Notes: generated from the sequence alone by a model not told the origin. A stretch of DNA of 24,109 bases from JAVBLK01 sp031553565 (GCA_031553565.1 JAVBLK010000056.1:1-24109); one strand, 5' to 3'. Counted from the first letter of the stretch, positions 8,451 through 15,556 are shown. A program made the numbers and translations.

Positions 8451-8663
8451 CGGCGCGAAAAGCGTTGACGTAAAATATATCAATGAAAAAAAAGAAAGAT
8501 TCCTACAACAGTATTTTTAAAGCTAAACCCAAAAAATAAGTTTCAAAACGCTGCGAAATGCCGCCCTTCCCGGGAAGAACTTAAGCCTTTTTAACCTACC
8601 TTGACGTAATAATTATACCGTTTAAAGAGCAAAATACATATATATTTTGATGTCTCTTTTTAT

Positions 8664-8688
8664 TTACTTTTTTCTAAGAAAAAAGTAA
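8664..8688. repeat. 25-nt palindrome, third copy, upstream of ku
   Basis: Arms TTACTTTTTTCT and AGAAAAAAGTAA around one central base. The arms are identical to those at 5671-5695 and 6652-6676, the outer parts of the polymerase cassette arms. It lies 36 bp before the ku start. Confidence 0.75.
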
Positions 8689-8724
8689 ATAAAAGAAAAA
8701 AGAAAAAAGTAAAAAAGGAAAAAA

Positions 8725-9519
8725 ATGAAAACAATATGGAAAGGCGCGGTCAACTTCGGCCTGATAAACGTGCCGGTCAAAATGTCGGCGGCAACACAAA
8801 AAGAAGATATAGCGTTCCGGCTGCTGCATAAAAAATGCAAACAGCCGTTAAACCAAAAACGCTGGTGTCCCGTTTGCAATAAAGAAATACCGTTTACGGA
8901 TACGGTCAGAGGCTATGAGTACGAGAAAGGCCGGTTTGTGGTGATAGATGAAAAAGACCTGGAACGGCTGCCGGTCAAGAGCGCAAAGTATATCCAAATA
9001 GCCGACTTTATAGACCTGAAGGAAGTGGACCCGGTTTATTACGAAAAGTCATACTATCTGACGCCGGAAGCCTCGGGCGAGAAGGCGTTCCTGATCCTGC
9101 GCGACGTCATGCAGGCGGCAGGAAAAGCAGCGGTCGGGAAGATTACTATCCGGGAGAAAGAACATTTGTGCGTTATCCGTCCGTACGACAAAATTCTGTG
9201 CATGGAAACAATGTACTTTTCTGACGAAGTAAGGAGCAGCGAGCCGGGCGAGATGGAAAAGATAGAAAAAAAACATAAGGTGAGCGCGGCCGAAAAAGAA
9301 ATGGCGAATAAGCTGCTGGAAAACCTGACAGCCGCGTTCGATCCTGAAAAGTACCATGACGAATACCGCGAGGAACTAAAAAAACTGATAGACGCAAAAA
9401 TAGACGGCAATGAGACGCACGAGGCCGCTCCGGCAGAACCCGAAAACAATCCCAAGGTTATAGACCTTATGGAGCGGCTGCGCCAAAGCGTTGAAGCAAC
9501 AAAAAAGAAGAAAGCATAA
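8725..9519 (+). CDS. ku: Ku homodimeric DNA end-binding protein
   Basis: Bacterial Ku, which encircles double-strand-break ends and recruits LigD-type enzymes for non-homologous end joining. The 264 residues begin with the family motif WKGAVNFGLINVPVKM. A probable zinc-ribbon-like set follows (His35, Cys38, Cys48, Cys51, including CPVC), then the Ku core with GYEYEKGRFVVIDEKDLE and YYEKSYYLTPE. The C-terminal tail ends in a lysine run typical of bacterial Ku. AAGGA lies 5 nt before the ATG. It is on the plus strand, divergent from dnaN, with the LigD-type polymerase on the other side of dnaN. Both genes share the same 25-nt palindrome upstream, which suggests they arrived or are controlled together (inference). 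Confidence 0.96.
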   Translation: MKTIWKGAVNFGLINVPVKMSAATQKEDIAFRLLHKKCKQPLNQKRWCPVCNKEIPFTDTVRGYEYEKGRFVVIDEKDLERLPVKSAKYIQIADFIDLKEVDPVYYEKSYYLTPEASGEKAFLILRDVMQAAGKAAVGKITIREKEHLCVIRPYDKILCMETMYFSDEVRSSEPGEMEKIEKKHKVSAAEKEMANKLLENLTAAFDPEKYHDEYREELKKLIDAKIDGNETHEAAPAEPENNPKVIDLMERLRQSVEATKKKKA

Positions 9520-9526
9520 CAAACAA

Positions 9527-9540
9527 ATGTTCGTGAACAT
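9527..9540. promoter_or_regulatory. 14-bp palindrome after ku
   Basis: ATGTTCGTGAACAT is a perfect palindrome 7 bp past the ku stop codon. It has no U-tract, so it looks more like a protein-binding site than a terminator. Its half-site order (GTTC then GAAC) is opposite to the Gram-positive LexA box. Confidence 0.35.
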
Positions 9541-9904
9541 AAGATCCGATATAGAAGGACTATCAGCAAAACGCAACAAAATTACAAAAAATCCTCCTCA
9601 ACACGTTTAATCGTGCCTCATATTAGTAAATTGATAACAACATAAGAGTTTAGTTTTTTTGTAACGATTATTATTATATAGCTGAATATTAATATCAAAT
9701 ATAAAACGAATTTCTGTAATCGTTCATAAATTAATGTACAGTACGACGGCCTGAATGACATTTTTGACAACCTGCAAAAAATTTAAATTTGAAGAAGCGG
9801 CTAAAGCCAAAACCGCAAGTATTATCTTGCCCGGGTGCTGAAAAGTATCATTTTGCAATAAACATTATAATAAGCCATCTCTCCCCTGCCCCGTAATATA
9901 ATAT

Positions 9905-9933
9905 TTGACAATAGCCGCTGATAAGTATATAGA
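9905..9933 (+). promoter_or_regulatory. Strong orphan sigma-A promoter
   Basis: A perfect TTGACA and a TATAGA are separated by 17 bp. No gene follows; the predicted start, near 9940, is about 27 bp before repeat S2, so a non-coding transcript is possible. Confidence 0.5.
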
Positions 9934-9966
9934 ACAAAAGAATATTATGTTCTAAGTTTGAAATTG

Positions 9967-10060
9967 TTTATTGCGCGGGGTGACGTGCAGCATGTTTTAC
10001 ATCAGCCGCGTGCAGGCTCAAGGTAAACCGGTAAAACATCCCAAATGCTCAGATGCGGAG
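9967..10060 (+). repeat. Diverged intergenic repeat, copy S2 (possible non-coding RNA)
   Basis: Aligns with 3281-3373 at roughly two-thirds identity. Shared blocks include CGGGG.GACG, TACATC, CGGT.AAA and TGCGG. Most differences are transitions that make S2 more AT-rich. Two one-base gaps argue against a conserved protein. A promoter-like sequence lies directly upstream. Confidence 0.45.
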
Positions 10061-10526
10061 AATATTGATATACATAGTTTTAAACTCAGGCCAAATGCAC
10101 TGCACAAAGGTATAATGCTTTTTTTCAAACATTTTGCATTTCATCACACATTTGTAAACTATAAAACTGTAATTTGAAAAGAATTAGTTTTTAACAAAAG
10201 GCAACTCTATTTAACCACTGACAGGAAGAGCGTCCTATATAGCGATAAACACAAAGCATGCGGAAGAACAATCAACGAACGTTGAAAGCTTTAAACACTA
10301 ACAACACGCAAACAAAAAATTTTTGTATCTGCAAAGAAGTGACAAATTTTTGGCGCGGCGAACACAGCCAAAGAAACAAAAAGCTCGCAGGCAAACAGGC
10401 AAAATTGTATCGCAAAAAACCCTCACAAAAATAGTGCCCGGAAAAAATATATTTTTACACAAAAATTCTGTCAAAAAACTTGGATTTCAATAAGGATCAA
10501 AAAGCTCTTAAAAAAGCGGCAAAATT

Positions 10527-10542
10527 TGTTCCACGTGAAACA
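10527..10542 (+). promoter_or_regulatory. parS: parS centromere site 1
   Basis: TGTTCCACGTGAAACA matches the Firmicute parS consensus exactly. ParB binds this 16-mer and spreads from it to build the origin segregation complex. It lies about 410 bp past the 3' end of parB. Confidence 0.93.
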
Positions 10543-10630
10543 AGAAAAACACTAAAAACGGGCTAAAAATGCAAAAATCAGTGCCAAAACAAGCAAAAAT
10601 CACAAAAACCGGCCGATTTGGCAAGGTTTA

Positions 10631-10646
10631 TGTTTCACGTGGAACA
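10631..10646 (-). promoter_or_regulatory. parS: parS centromere site 2
   Basis: TGTTTCACGTGGAACA is the exact reverse complement of site 1, 88 bp away, so the two sites form an inverted pair in A-rich DNA. Confidence 0.93.
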
Positions 10647-10900
10647 AAAAAACTTGCAAAAAATAGAACAAATATAGAAAACAATACAAAATGCATAAAA
10701 AGTGAAAAGAACTAAAGTCTTAGTCTGATTAAAGCGGAATAAGAGACAATATATTTTGCAATATACCAGAAAACAAAAAAGCGCCGGGAAATAAAGCAGT
10801 TAAGAATACTGTCGTCAAGATTTGCGGCAAAGCCGGCTTGCGCTCCCGTCCGGGCAAAAAGCAAATAAAACACGTTGTCAAAAAGATGCTGCAATTGAAT

Positions 10901-10930
10901 AAAAAAAACCGCGGCAGCGCCGCGGTTTTT
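10901..10930 (-). terminator. Intrinsic terminator of the parA-parB transcript
   Basis: A perfect 12-bp stem (AAAAACCGCGGC, 904-915 of this kilobase, with 10919-10930) and a 3-nt loop are followed on the minus strand by a U-run of eight. It lies 20 bp past the parB stop. The T-run on the other strand makes it potentially bidirectional. Confidence 0.9.
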
Positions 10931-10950
10931 GTAACGCAACAAAGCAATAA

Positions 10951-11904
10951 CTAAGGTTTAAGCTGTTCTACAAGCTCGAATATTCGGTCAAGGTCGTCCG
11001 CGGTAAAATAATCAATATATATCCTGCCGCGCTTATCATTACCGAGGGCGGAGACTTTGGTTGAAAAAACACGCGACATATCGGCGATAAGCTGTTTCAA
11101 TTCAAGGCTTTGCACGGGCTTGACCTTTGCCGGCTTTGGGTTAAGAAAATCTGAAACAAGCTTTTCAAACTCGCGAACATTGATTTTATTGTCGCAGCCG
11201 GCCATGGCCAGCTTCAGCTGTGCGGCGGCATCCTCAACAACAACAAGGCACTTCGCGTGGCCGCTGGATAAACGCCCTTTAACGATAAGTTCGATAACGT
11301 CGGGGGAGAGGTTCAAGAGCCGCAAAGTGTTGGCGATAGACGAGCGGCTCTTGCCGATACGGTCGGCAACCTTTTCCTGCGTAAAGTTGTATTCGTCCAT
11401 CAGCTGGCGTATGGCCCTGGCCGCCTCGATAGGATTAAGATCCTCACGCTGGAGGTTCTCTATAAGAGAGATCTCTTTTATCTGCTGCTTGGAATATTTT
11501 TTTACGATTGCGGGAACAGTCGCAAGGCCCAACTGCTTTGCGGCACGCCAGCGGCGTTCGCCGGCAATAATCATATAACGGCGGCCGTCTTTTACTACAA
11601 TGATCGGCTGGATAATGCCGTGAACTTTTATCGATTGGGCAAGCTCGTCCAGAGCTTCCTGGTCAAAGTTCTTTCGCGGCTGGTTCGCGTTCGGATCGAT
11701 TTGATCGAGGGGAAGCTCGACCGCCGAGCCCTCCTCAACGACAGAAGCGACAGACTTTACGACTTGCTTTGCAAGCGACTCCATCTGCTCCGGTTTTTCA
11801 ACGAACGTTTGTTCGGGTTGATTGTTCTGCGACGAGTTTTCGTATATATCCTCGTACTCCGATAAAAGGGCGCCCAGGCCCTTGCCCAATCCTTTACGTG
11901 CCAT
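10951..11904 (-). CDS. parB: Chromosome partitioning protein ParB/Spo0J
   Basis: CTP-dependent clamp that loads at parS and organises the origin for segregation and condensin loading. The 317 residues show the N-terminal ParA-activating stretch (RKGLGKGLGALLSE), the ParB/Srx-type CTP-binding domain with GERRWRAAKQLG, and a helix-turn-helix (FTQEKVADRIGKSRSSIANT). A C-terminal dimerisation segment completes it. The ATG is 2 nt past the parA stop and its ribosome binding site (AGGGGG) lies within the last parA codons, so the two genes are translationally coupled. The sites it should bind are the two parS copies downstream. The C-terminal IYIDYFTADDLDRIFELVEQL is typical of the Spo0J branch. Identity is certain. 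Confidence 0.96.
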   Translation of the reverse strand: MARKGLGKGLGALLSEYEDIYENSSQNNQPEQTFVEKPEQMESLAKQVVKSVASVVEEGSAVELPLDQIDPNANQPRKNFDQEALDELAQSIKVHGIIQPIIVVKDGRRYMIIAGERRWRAAKQLGLATVPAIVKKYSKQQIKEISLIENLQREDLNPIEAARAIRQLMDEYNFTQEKVADRIGKSRSSIANTLRLLNLSPDVIELIVKGRLSSGHAKCLVVVEDAAAQLKLAMAGCDNKINVREFEKLVSDFLNPKPAKVKPVQSLELKQLIADMSRVFSTKVSALGNDKRGRIYIDYFTADDLDRIFELVEQLKP

Positions 11905-11906
11905 AT

Positions 11907-12734
11907 TTATTTATCCCCCTGAGGAATTTTTTTTCTTAAGCTGCGGTCGCTGGCAATCTTCGTGTATTTATCGTTGTTGCGCTGCAAAAGCTCTTCTGTG
12001 ATCGCCTTGTACGCCAATGCGCCGCCGCAGCGGGGCTCGTACTGCATGATAGGCATACCGTAACTGGGCGCCTCGCCGAGGCGCACGTTGCGGGGGATCT
12101 TGGTCGAAAAGACCTTCTTGCCGAAAAGCTTGGTGATTTCGTCGGTTACGTTCTGGACAAGATTGCTCCTCGGGTCGTAAAGGGTAAGCGCGACGCCCTC
12201 GATGTCAAGCGCCGGATTGAGATGCTTTTTGACCAGCTTGATGGTGTTCATAAGCTGGCTGAGCCCTTCCAATGCAAAAAACTCGCCCTGGATCGGGATA
12301 AGCACCGAGTCCGCCGCCGTCAGCGCGTTGATCGTCAAAAGGCCGAGGGAGGGCGGGCAGTCCACGCAAATATAATCGTATTCGTTTTTAAGGCGCTGCA
12401 AAATTTTCTTTAAGACCTTTTCGCGCTCTGAAAACGGCACAAGCTCCACCTCGGCGCCGGCAAGGTCGATATTGCTGGGGATGATAAAAAGATTTTCCAC
12501 GCCGGTTCGGTGGATAGCCTCGATCGGGCTGACGCCGTCGATCATAAGACTGTAGACGGAACGCTGTAATTTATTTTTGCGCAGGCCGAAGCCGCTGGTC
12601 GCGTTGCCCTGAGGGTCAATATCGACAACCAGCACTTTTTTCCCCATGGCGGCAAGGTACGCGGAAACATTGATGCACGATGTAGTTTTTCCCACGCCGC
12701 CTTTCTGGTTGGCGAAAGCGATAATTTTACCCAT
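11907..12734 (-). CDS. parA: Chromosome partitioning ATPase ParA/Soj
   Basis: Deviant Walker-type ATPase that dimerises on nucleoid DNA with ATP; ParB stimulates its hydrolysis. In Bacillus, Soj also regulates DnaA. The 275 residues contain the deviant Walker A KGGVGKTTS (10-18), VLVVDIDPQGNATSG, the Walker B region YICVDCPPSLGLLT and the family's DPRSNL. GGGAG lies 9 nt before the ATG. It is the first gene of the parA-parB operon. About 180 nt of leader with two GC-rich hairpins precede it, below a promoter that overlaps a palindrome (12906-12954). The basic C-terminal tail (DRSLRKKIPQGDK) also contains the parB ribosome binding site. Identity is certain. Confidence 0.96.
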   Translation of the reverse strand: MGKIIAFANQKGGVGKTTSCINVSAYLAAMGKKVLVVDIDPQGNATSGFGLRKNKLQRSVYSLMIDGVSPIEAIHRTGVENLFIIPSNIDLAGAEVELVPFSEREKVLKKILQRLKNEYDYICVDCPPSLGLLTINALTAADSVLIPIQGEFFALEGLSQLMNTIKLVKKHLNPALDIEGVALTLYDPRSNLVQNVTDEITKLFGKKVFSTKIPRNVRLGEAPSYGMPIMQYEPRCGGALAYKAITEELLQRNNDKYTKIASDRSLRKKIPQGDK

Positions 12735-12797
12735 CTTTGAAAACTCCCGGGTGATTTGAGCCCCGCCTTATGTGCTGTACCGCCGGATCTGCCCTAT

Positions 12798-12833
12798 GCG
12801 GCGATCCCGCCGCAAACGGCATCGTGCGTTTGC
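12798..12833 (-). promoter_or_regulatory. Two tandem hairpins in the parA leader
   Basis: GCGGCG-ATCC-CGCCGC (12798-12813) and GCAAACG with CGTTTGC (12812-12833) are both perfect stems, back to back and sharing two bases, so they compete. They lie between the predicted start and the parA ribosome binding site, with no U-tract. A regulatory role is possible but unproven. Confidence 0.4.
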
Positions 12834-12905
12834 CGGGGGAGGCGCAGCCTAGTTTTTCCTTAGCGGCAGCAAAAAAGAACAAGCACCCTATCGAATTTTG
12901 TGTAC

Positions 12906-12954
12906 AGGAAACAATGTTTCCTATTCGTATATAGTTACCGAGAGTATATCACAA
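12906..12954 (-). promoter_or_regulatory. parA promoter with overlapping palindrome
   Basis: On the minus strand, TTGTGA and TATACG are 17 bp apart (12949-12954 and 12926-12931). An alternative TTGTAA-17-TATACT lies slightly upstream. A palindrome, AGGAAAC and GTTTCCT around 3 bp (12906-12922), begins 3 bp past the -10 element and would cover the start site, the position expected of an operator. Confidence 0.5.
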
Positions 12955-12998
12955 AAAAACCGCGTTTACAACAAAAAAGGCTTTTTTATTACGCGACG

Positions 12999-13163
12999 TC
13001 AGCTTGACCTTTTGGAATAATGCTGTCCGTCTTTGTCCGCGGGCGGGAACGTATCGTTTGCCCTGATACGGACAGAGAAACCCGTCAAAGAGCCGTTCCG
13101 GTTTACAAGGTCATAGGTGCCGCCCTCAATCGCAGTTTCGCCGGGCAGGTAGGATTTCATCAT
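12999..13163 (-). CDS. Small YjzC-like protein
   Basis: This 54-residue gene on the minus strand resembles the YjzC family of very small Firmicute proteins, whose function is unknown. Family-like elements are LPGETAIEGGTYDLV near the N-terminus and the FPPADKDGQHY segment near the end. The start is one of two tandem ATG codons (13161-13163, or 13158-13160). GGGA lies 5 nt before the first. The gene is upstream of parA on the same strand and downstream of miniature element A. No strong terminator separates it from the parA promoter; only an A/T-rich hairpin near 12971-12988 is seen. Codon composition is protein-like on this strand. The family call is from remembered pattern, so moderately sure. 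Confidence 0.65.
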   Translation of the reverse strand: MMKSYLPGETAIEGGTYDLVNRNGSLTGFSVRIRANDTFPPADKDGQHYSKRSS

Positions 13164-13200
13164 CTGATTCCCTTTTTGAAAGTGTATTTTGTTTACTTAG

Positions 13201-13358
13201 GTAAACGCTGATTAATTCGATAAAATTTTGAGCTGCGTCTTTTTTGTCATAAAACGTCTTCTTTTTTCGCCAATAGCTCTGGCATTGCCTTCAAAAACAA
13301 GCCGTTTTCTGCCTGAAAAATACTTGCTCAAAATTTATCTCTTTTAATCAGCGTTTAC
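13201..13358. mobile_element. MITE-like element, copy A (158 bp, full length)
   Basis: Perfect 15-bp terminal inverted repeats, GTAAACGCTGATTAA (13201-13215) and its complement (13344-13358), flanked by TTAG on both sides (13197-13200 and 13359-13362) as a likely target duplication. It encodes nothing. Copy C has the same length, and copies B and D are deleted forms. A transposase acting in trans is presumed; none is seen in the window. Confidence 0.8.
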
Positions 13359-13404
13359 TTAGTGTATGCACTACAACCATATTTATTCAGTAATACTGAC
13401 CCGC

Positions 13405-13494
13405 GTTTCAATGCCTTTGGCATTGCCTTCAAAAACAAGCCGTTTTCTGCCTGAAAAATACTTGCTCAAAATTTATCCATTAATCAGCGTTTAC
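13405..13494. mobile_element. MITE-like element, copy B (5'-truncated)
   Basis: Its last 76 bp (13419-13494) are nearly identical to the right half of copy A (13281-13358), ending in the same ATCAGCGTTTAC terminus. The left half is missing or unrecognisable. It ends about 60 bp before the recF start. Confidence 0.75.
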
Positions 13495-13541
13495 TAATGC
13501 TAAAGCGCAAATATTTGTTTTTTCTTTTCCGCGATATAATG

Positions 13542-13547
13542 TATAAT
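13542..13547 (+). promoter_or_regulatory. TATAAT element directly before recF
   Basis: TATAAT ends 6 bp before the preferred recF ATG; a second TATAAT lies at 13535-13540. The -35 region is only T-rich. There is no Shine-Dalgarno, so a leaderless recF transcript is possible. Confidence 0.4.
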
Positions 13548-13553
13548 ACCCGT

Positions 13554-14639
13554 ATGTACGTATCGAGCGTGGAAATAAAGAGTTTCCGCAATTACGACTC
13601 GGCCCGCGCGGAATTTTGCAGGGGGCTGAATATTATGCAGGGCAGCAACGCCCAGGGCAAGACCAACCTACTCGAGGCGGTCTACCTTTGCTGTATAGGC
13701 AAAAGCCCGCGCGTAAGCCGCGACAAGGATCTCATAAAGTGGGGGGAGGGCACTGCAAAAATAACGCTTAACGTGCAGAAGCGCGAGGGCGGAGTAAAAA
13801 TCGAAATCTATTTTTCCGAACGGGAAAACAAGCGTATCCTTATCAACGGTCTGCCGATCATGCGGATAGGCGAGCTTATGGGCGCGCTCAACTGCGTGTT
13901 TTTCTCGCCGGACGAGCTGAAAATAGTGAAAGAAAGCCCGTCCGACCGCCGCCGGTTTATGGATATCGACATCAGCCAGATGTCCAAGACTTATTTCTAC
14001 CTTCTTGGCCGCTACAATAAAATATTATCGCAGAGGAACAAACTGCTTAAAACCGGCAACGACAGCATTATGGGCGAGACCTTGCCCGTCTGGGACGCGC
14101 AGCTGGCCGAGACCGGCGCGAAAATAATCCTTAGCCGCAGGAAATTTATCGGGAAACTGCGCCCGTACGTGGACAAGGAACACTTAGAGCTTACCGACGG
14201 GAAGGAGCCGCTGGATATCGCGTACGAGGGCTGCGGGGGCGAAACCTCCGCCGAGATATGCGCGAATTTTTTAAAGGAGCTTGCTGCGGCAAGAGCCAAA
14301 GACCTAAAGAACGGATTCACCTCCGTCGGCCCGCACAAGGATGACTTTTCGCTCAAGTCGGGGGGCGTGGATCTGCGCCTTTTCGGCTCCCAGGGTCAGC
14401 AGCGCACCGCGTCGCTGGCTTTAAAGCTGGCGGAATTAGAGATATTTGCGGGCGAGATCGGCGAGTATCCGGTGCTCCTTTTAGACGACGTCTTATCAGA
14501 GCTCGACTTAGGCCGCCAGGGCCGGCTGCTTAAGCGCATCCAAAGCGTGCAGACAATCCTTACCTGCACACACATAGACGAAGGGATAAAAGCCGAAAAA
14601 ATGAAAACGTTCAACATTAAGGACGGCCGGCTTCGGTAA
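13554..14639 (+). CDS. recF: DNA replication and repair protein RecF
   Basis: SMC/ABC-type ATPase that helps load RecA at gaps together with RecO and RecR. With the start at 13554 it is 361 residues, beginning MYVSSVEIKSFRNYD as in the family; upstream ATGs at 13497 and 13539 would add atypical residues. Visible motifs are Walker A GSNAQGKT (30-37), the ABC signature GSQGQQRT (from 278) and Walker B VLLLDDVLSELD (Asp311 and Asp312). No ribosome binding site precedes any of the candidate starts, and a TATAAT lies 6 bp before the preferred one. The gene lies just right of two miniature elements and heads the plus-strand block leading to gyrB. There is no remB-like gene between recF and gyrB that I can see. 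Identity is certain; the start is less so. Confidence 0.95.
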   Translation: MYVSSVEIKSFRNYDSARAEFCRGLNIMQGSNAQGKTNLLEAVYLCCIGKSPRVSRDKDLIKWGEGTAKITLNVQKREGGVKIEIYFSERENKRILINGLPIMRIGELMGALNCVFFSPDELKIVKESPSDRRRFMDIDISQMSKTYFYLLGRYNKILSQRNKLLKTGNDSIMGETLPVWDAQLAETGAKIILSRRKFIGKLRPYVDKEHLELTDGKEPLDIAYEGCGGETSAEICANFLKELAAARAKDLKNGFTSVGPHKDDFSLKSGGVDLRLFGSQGQQRTASLALKLAELEIFAGEIGEYPVLLLDDVLSELDLGRQGRLLKRIQSVQTILTCTHIDEGIKAEKMKTFNIKDGRLR

Positions 14640-15220
14640 GCAGGGCGACAGCTTAAAACATACATTACAAAAAAGCCGCCGCCGTAATTTATTCTTAAAA
14701 CTTCAGCGTTTACCAAGATATGTTCAAAGGAATCGCTTCAAGGCAGAGTCCTGGCCCCGAACATTTAAAAACAAAGCTTTTTAATATTCTTTCCGCGCAG
14801 AGCAGCGGGGTATTGCGCCGGTTTATTCATTGTTAGCTAAATTTCCCGTAAAAAGCACGGAAACTGCCGTCTTTAAAAACGCAAAACCCCGAAAAACTAA
14901 TAATTTCCGGAGAAAACTAAAACCGGCAAAACATATTGCCGCGATGGATTTTGTCAAAAACACCGCTTTAAGGGCTTTATACGCGATGCCGCCAAAAAAA
15001 TTTTTTCGCATGCCGCACTTTTGATTGTTATTTTCCAATTTTTATGTTATCATTTTATCAGTACATCAACAGGTCTTTCGGGACTGTTATGAAAGTACCT
15101 TTTCAGGCAAGAAAAAAGAATTGTTAATACTTCAAAAGCAGCGCATTTCAAAGGAAAACAGCTTTAAAAAAGAAGAAAAAAACAAAAAAAAGAAACATAC
15201 AAAGAAAAACAAAAAAATAT
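14640..15220. other. recF-gyrB gap without a supported gene
   Basis: Low stop density gives open frames on both strands at 14823-15038, but none has a ribosome binding site or recognisable product. From about 15100 to 15220 the plus strand is A-rich. A promoter candidate lies at 15025-15053, then the tandem gyrase-leader repeats begin. Confidence 0.5.
15025..15053 (+). promoter_or_regulatory. Candidate promoter for gyrB
   Basis: TTGTTA and TATCAT are 17 bp apart. If used, the gyrB leader would be about 500 nt long and would contain both leader-repeat copies R1 and R2. Confidence 0.4.
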
Positions 15221-15343
15221 CCGCCTTTAAGTCCGACCGAATTTTTTACCACGTCAAAAAATTCGCGCTTGGCCCAAAGGCGGCGGAGCAAGCAGCAGAG
15301 CGGGATTTTCCCTGAAAGGGAAAATTTCAGCGGCGAGCGCAGC
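15221..15343 (+). repeat. Gyrase-leader repeat, orphan copy R1
   Basis: Nearly identical to R2 (offset 202 bp) up to GCGAGCGCAGC, then diverges exactly where R2 and R3 have the ribosome binding site. Two hairpins are seen: GAATTTTTT (15239-15247) with AAAAAATTC (15256-15264), and ATTTTCCCT (15305-15313) with AGGGAAAAT (15317-15325). An outer pairing of CCGCCTTT (15221-15228) with AAAGGCGG (15276-15283) is possible. Confidence 0.8.
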
Positions 15344-15422
15344 AACGAGGATTTCCGGGAACTGATTTTTCTGAAAAGCGCAACAAGTAAAGAATAAAAA
15401 CAAAAGCAAAAAATAAAAGAAT

Positions 15423-15556
15423 CCGCCTTTAAGTCCGACCGAATTTTTTACCACGTCAAAAAATTCGCGCCTGGCCCAAAGGCGACGGAGCAAGTAAGCA
15501 GAGCGGGATTTTCCCTGGAAGGGAAAATTTCAGCGGCGAGCGCAGCGGAGGAGCCC
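15423..15556 (+). repeat. Gyrase-leader repeat R2, 5' leader of gyrB
   Basis: This 134-nt segment ends at the gyrB start codon. It has the same two hairpins as R1 (15441-15449 with 15458-15466; 15508-15516 with 15520-15528), then the ribosome binding site GGAGGAG (15547-15553). It aligns with the gyrA leader R3 from the A-rich flank through ATGGC. A structured regulatory leader is the main hypothesis. Confidence 0.85.

Larger units (their letters stand above)
9520..10950. other. 1.4-kb gene-free AT-rich region with parS sites
   Basis: No open frame here has a credible ribosome binding site or protein-like composition. The first half (9560-9960) is AT-rich; an orphan promoter and repeat S2 lie at 9905-10060. 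From about 10240 to 10720 the plus strand is strikingly A-rich with many GCAAAAA and AAAAAC runs. The two parS sites are in this part. The parB terminator closes the region. Confidence 0.7.

Noticed and set aside
9971..10177. 68-residue plus-strand open frame over repeat S2
   Set aside because: The frame is not kept in the homologous copy at 3281-3373 because of one-base gaps and a stop.
10712..10942. Minus-strand open frames of 72-76 residues before the parS sites
   Set aside because: They run through the perfect parB terminator hairpin and lack a ribosome binding site.
11802..11815. CGAACGTTTGTTCG, one mismatch from the Gram-positive LexA/SOS box
   Set aside because: It lies inside parB codons, not near a promoter, so chance is more likely.
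13020..13211. 63-residue plus-strand open frame
   Set aside because: It is the antisense shadow of the YjzC-like gene, which has the ribosome binding site and family-like residues.
14823..15038. 71-residue minus-strand and 64-residue plus-strand open frames after recF
   Set aside because: Both strands are open over the same A-rich DNA, neither has a ribosome binding site, and no family is recognised.
15148..15493. Minus-strand open frames through the gyrase leaders containing REFFDVVKNSVGLKGG
   Set aside because: The frame stays open only because the repeat is duplicated; there is no ribosome binding site, and the hairpins and plus-strand translation signals explain the conservation better.
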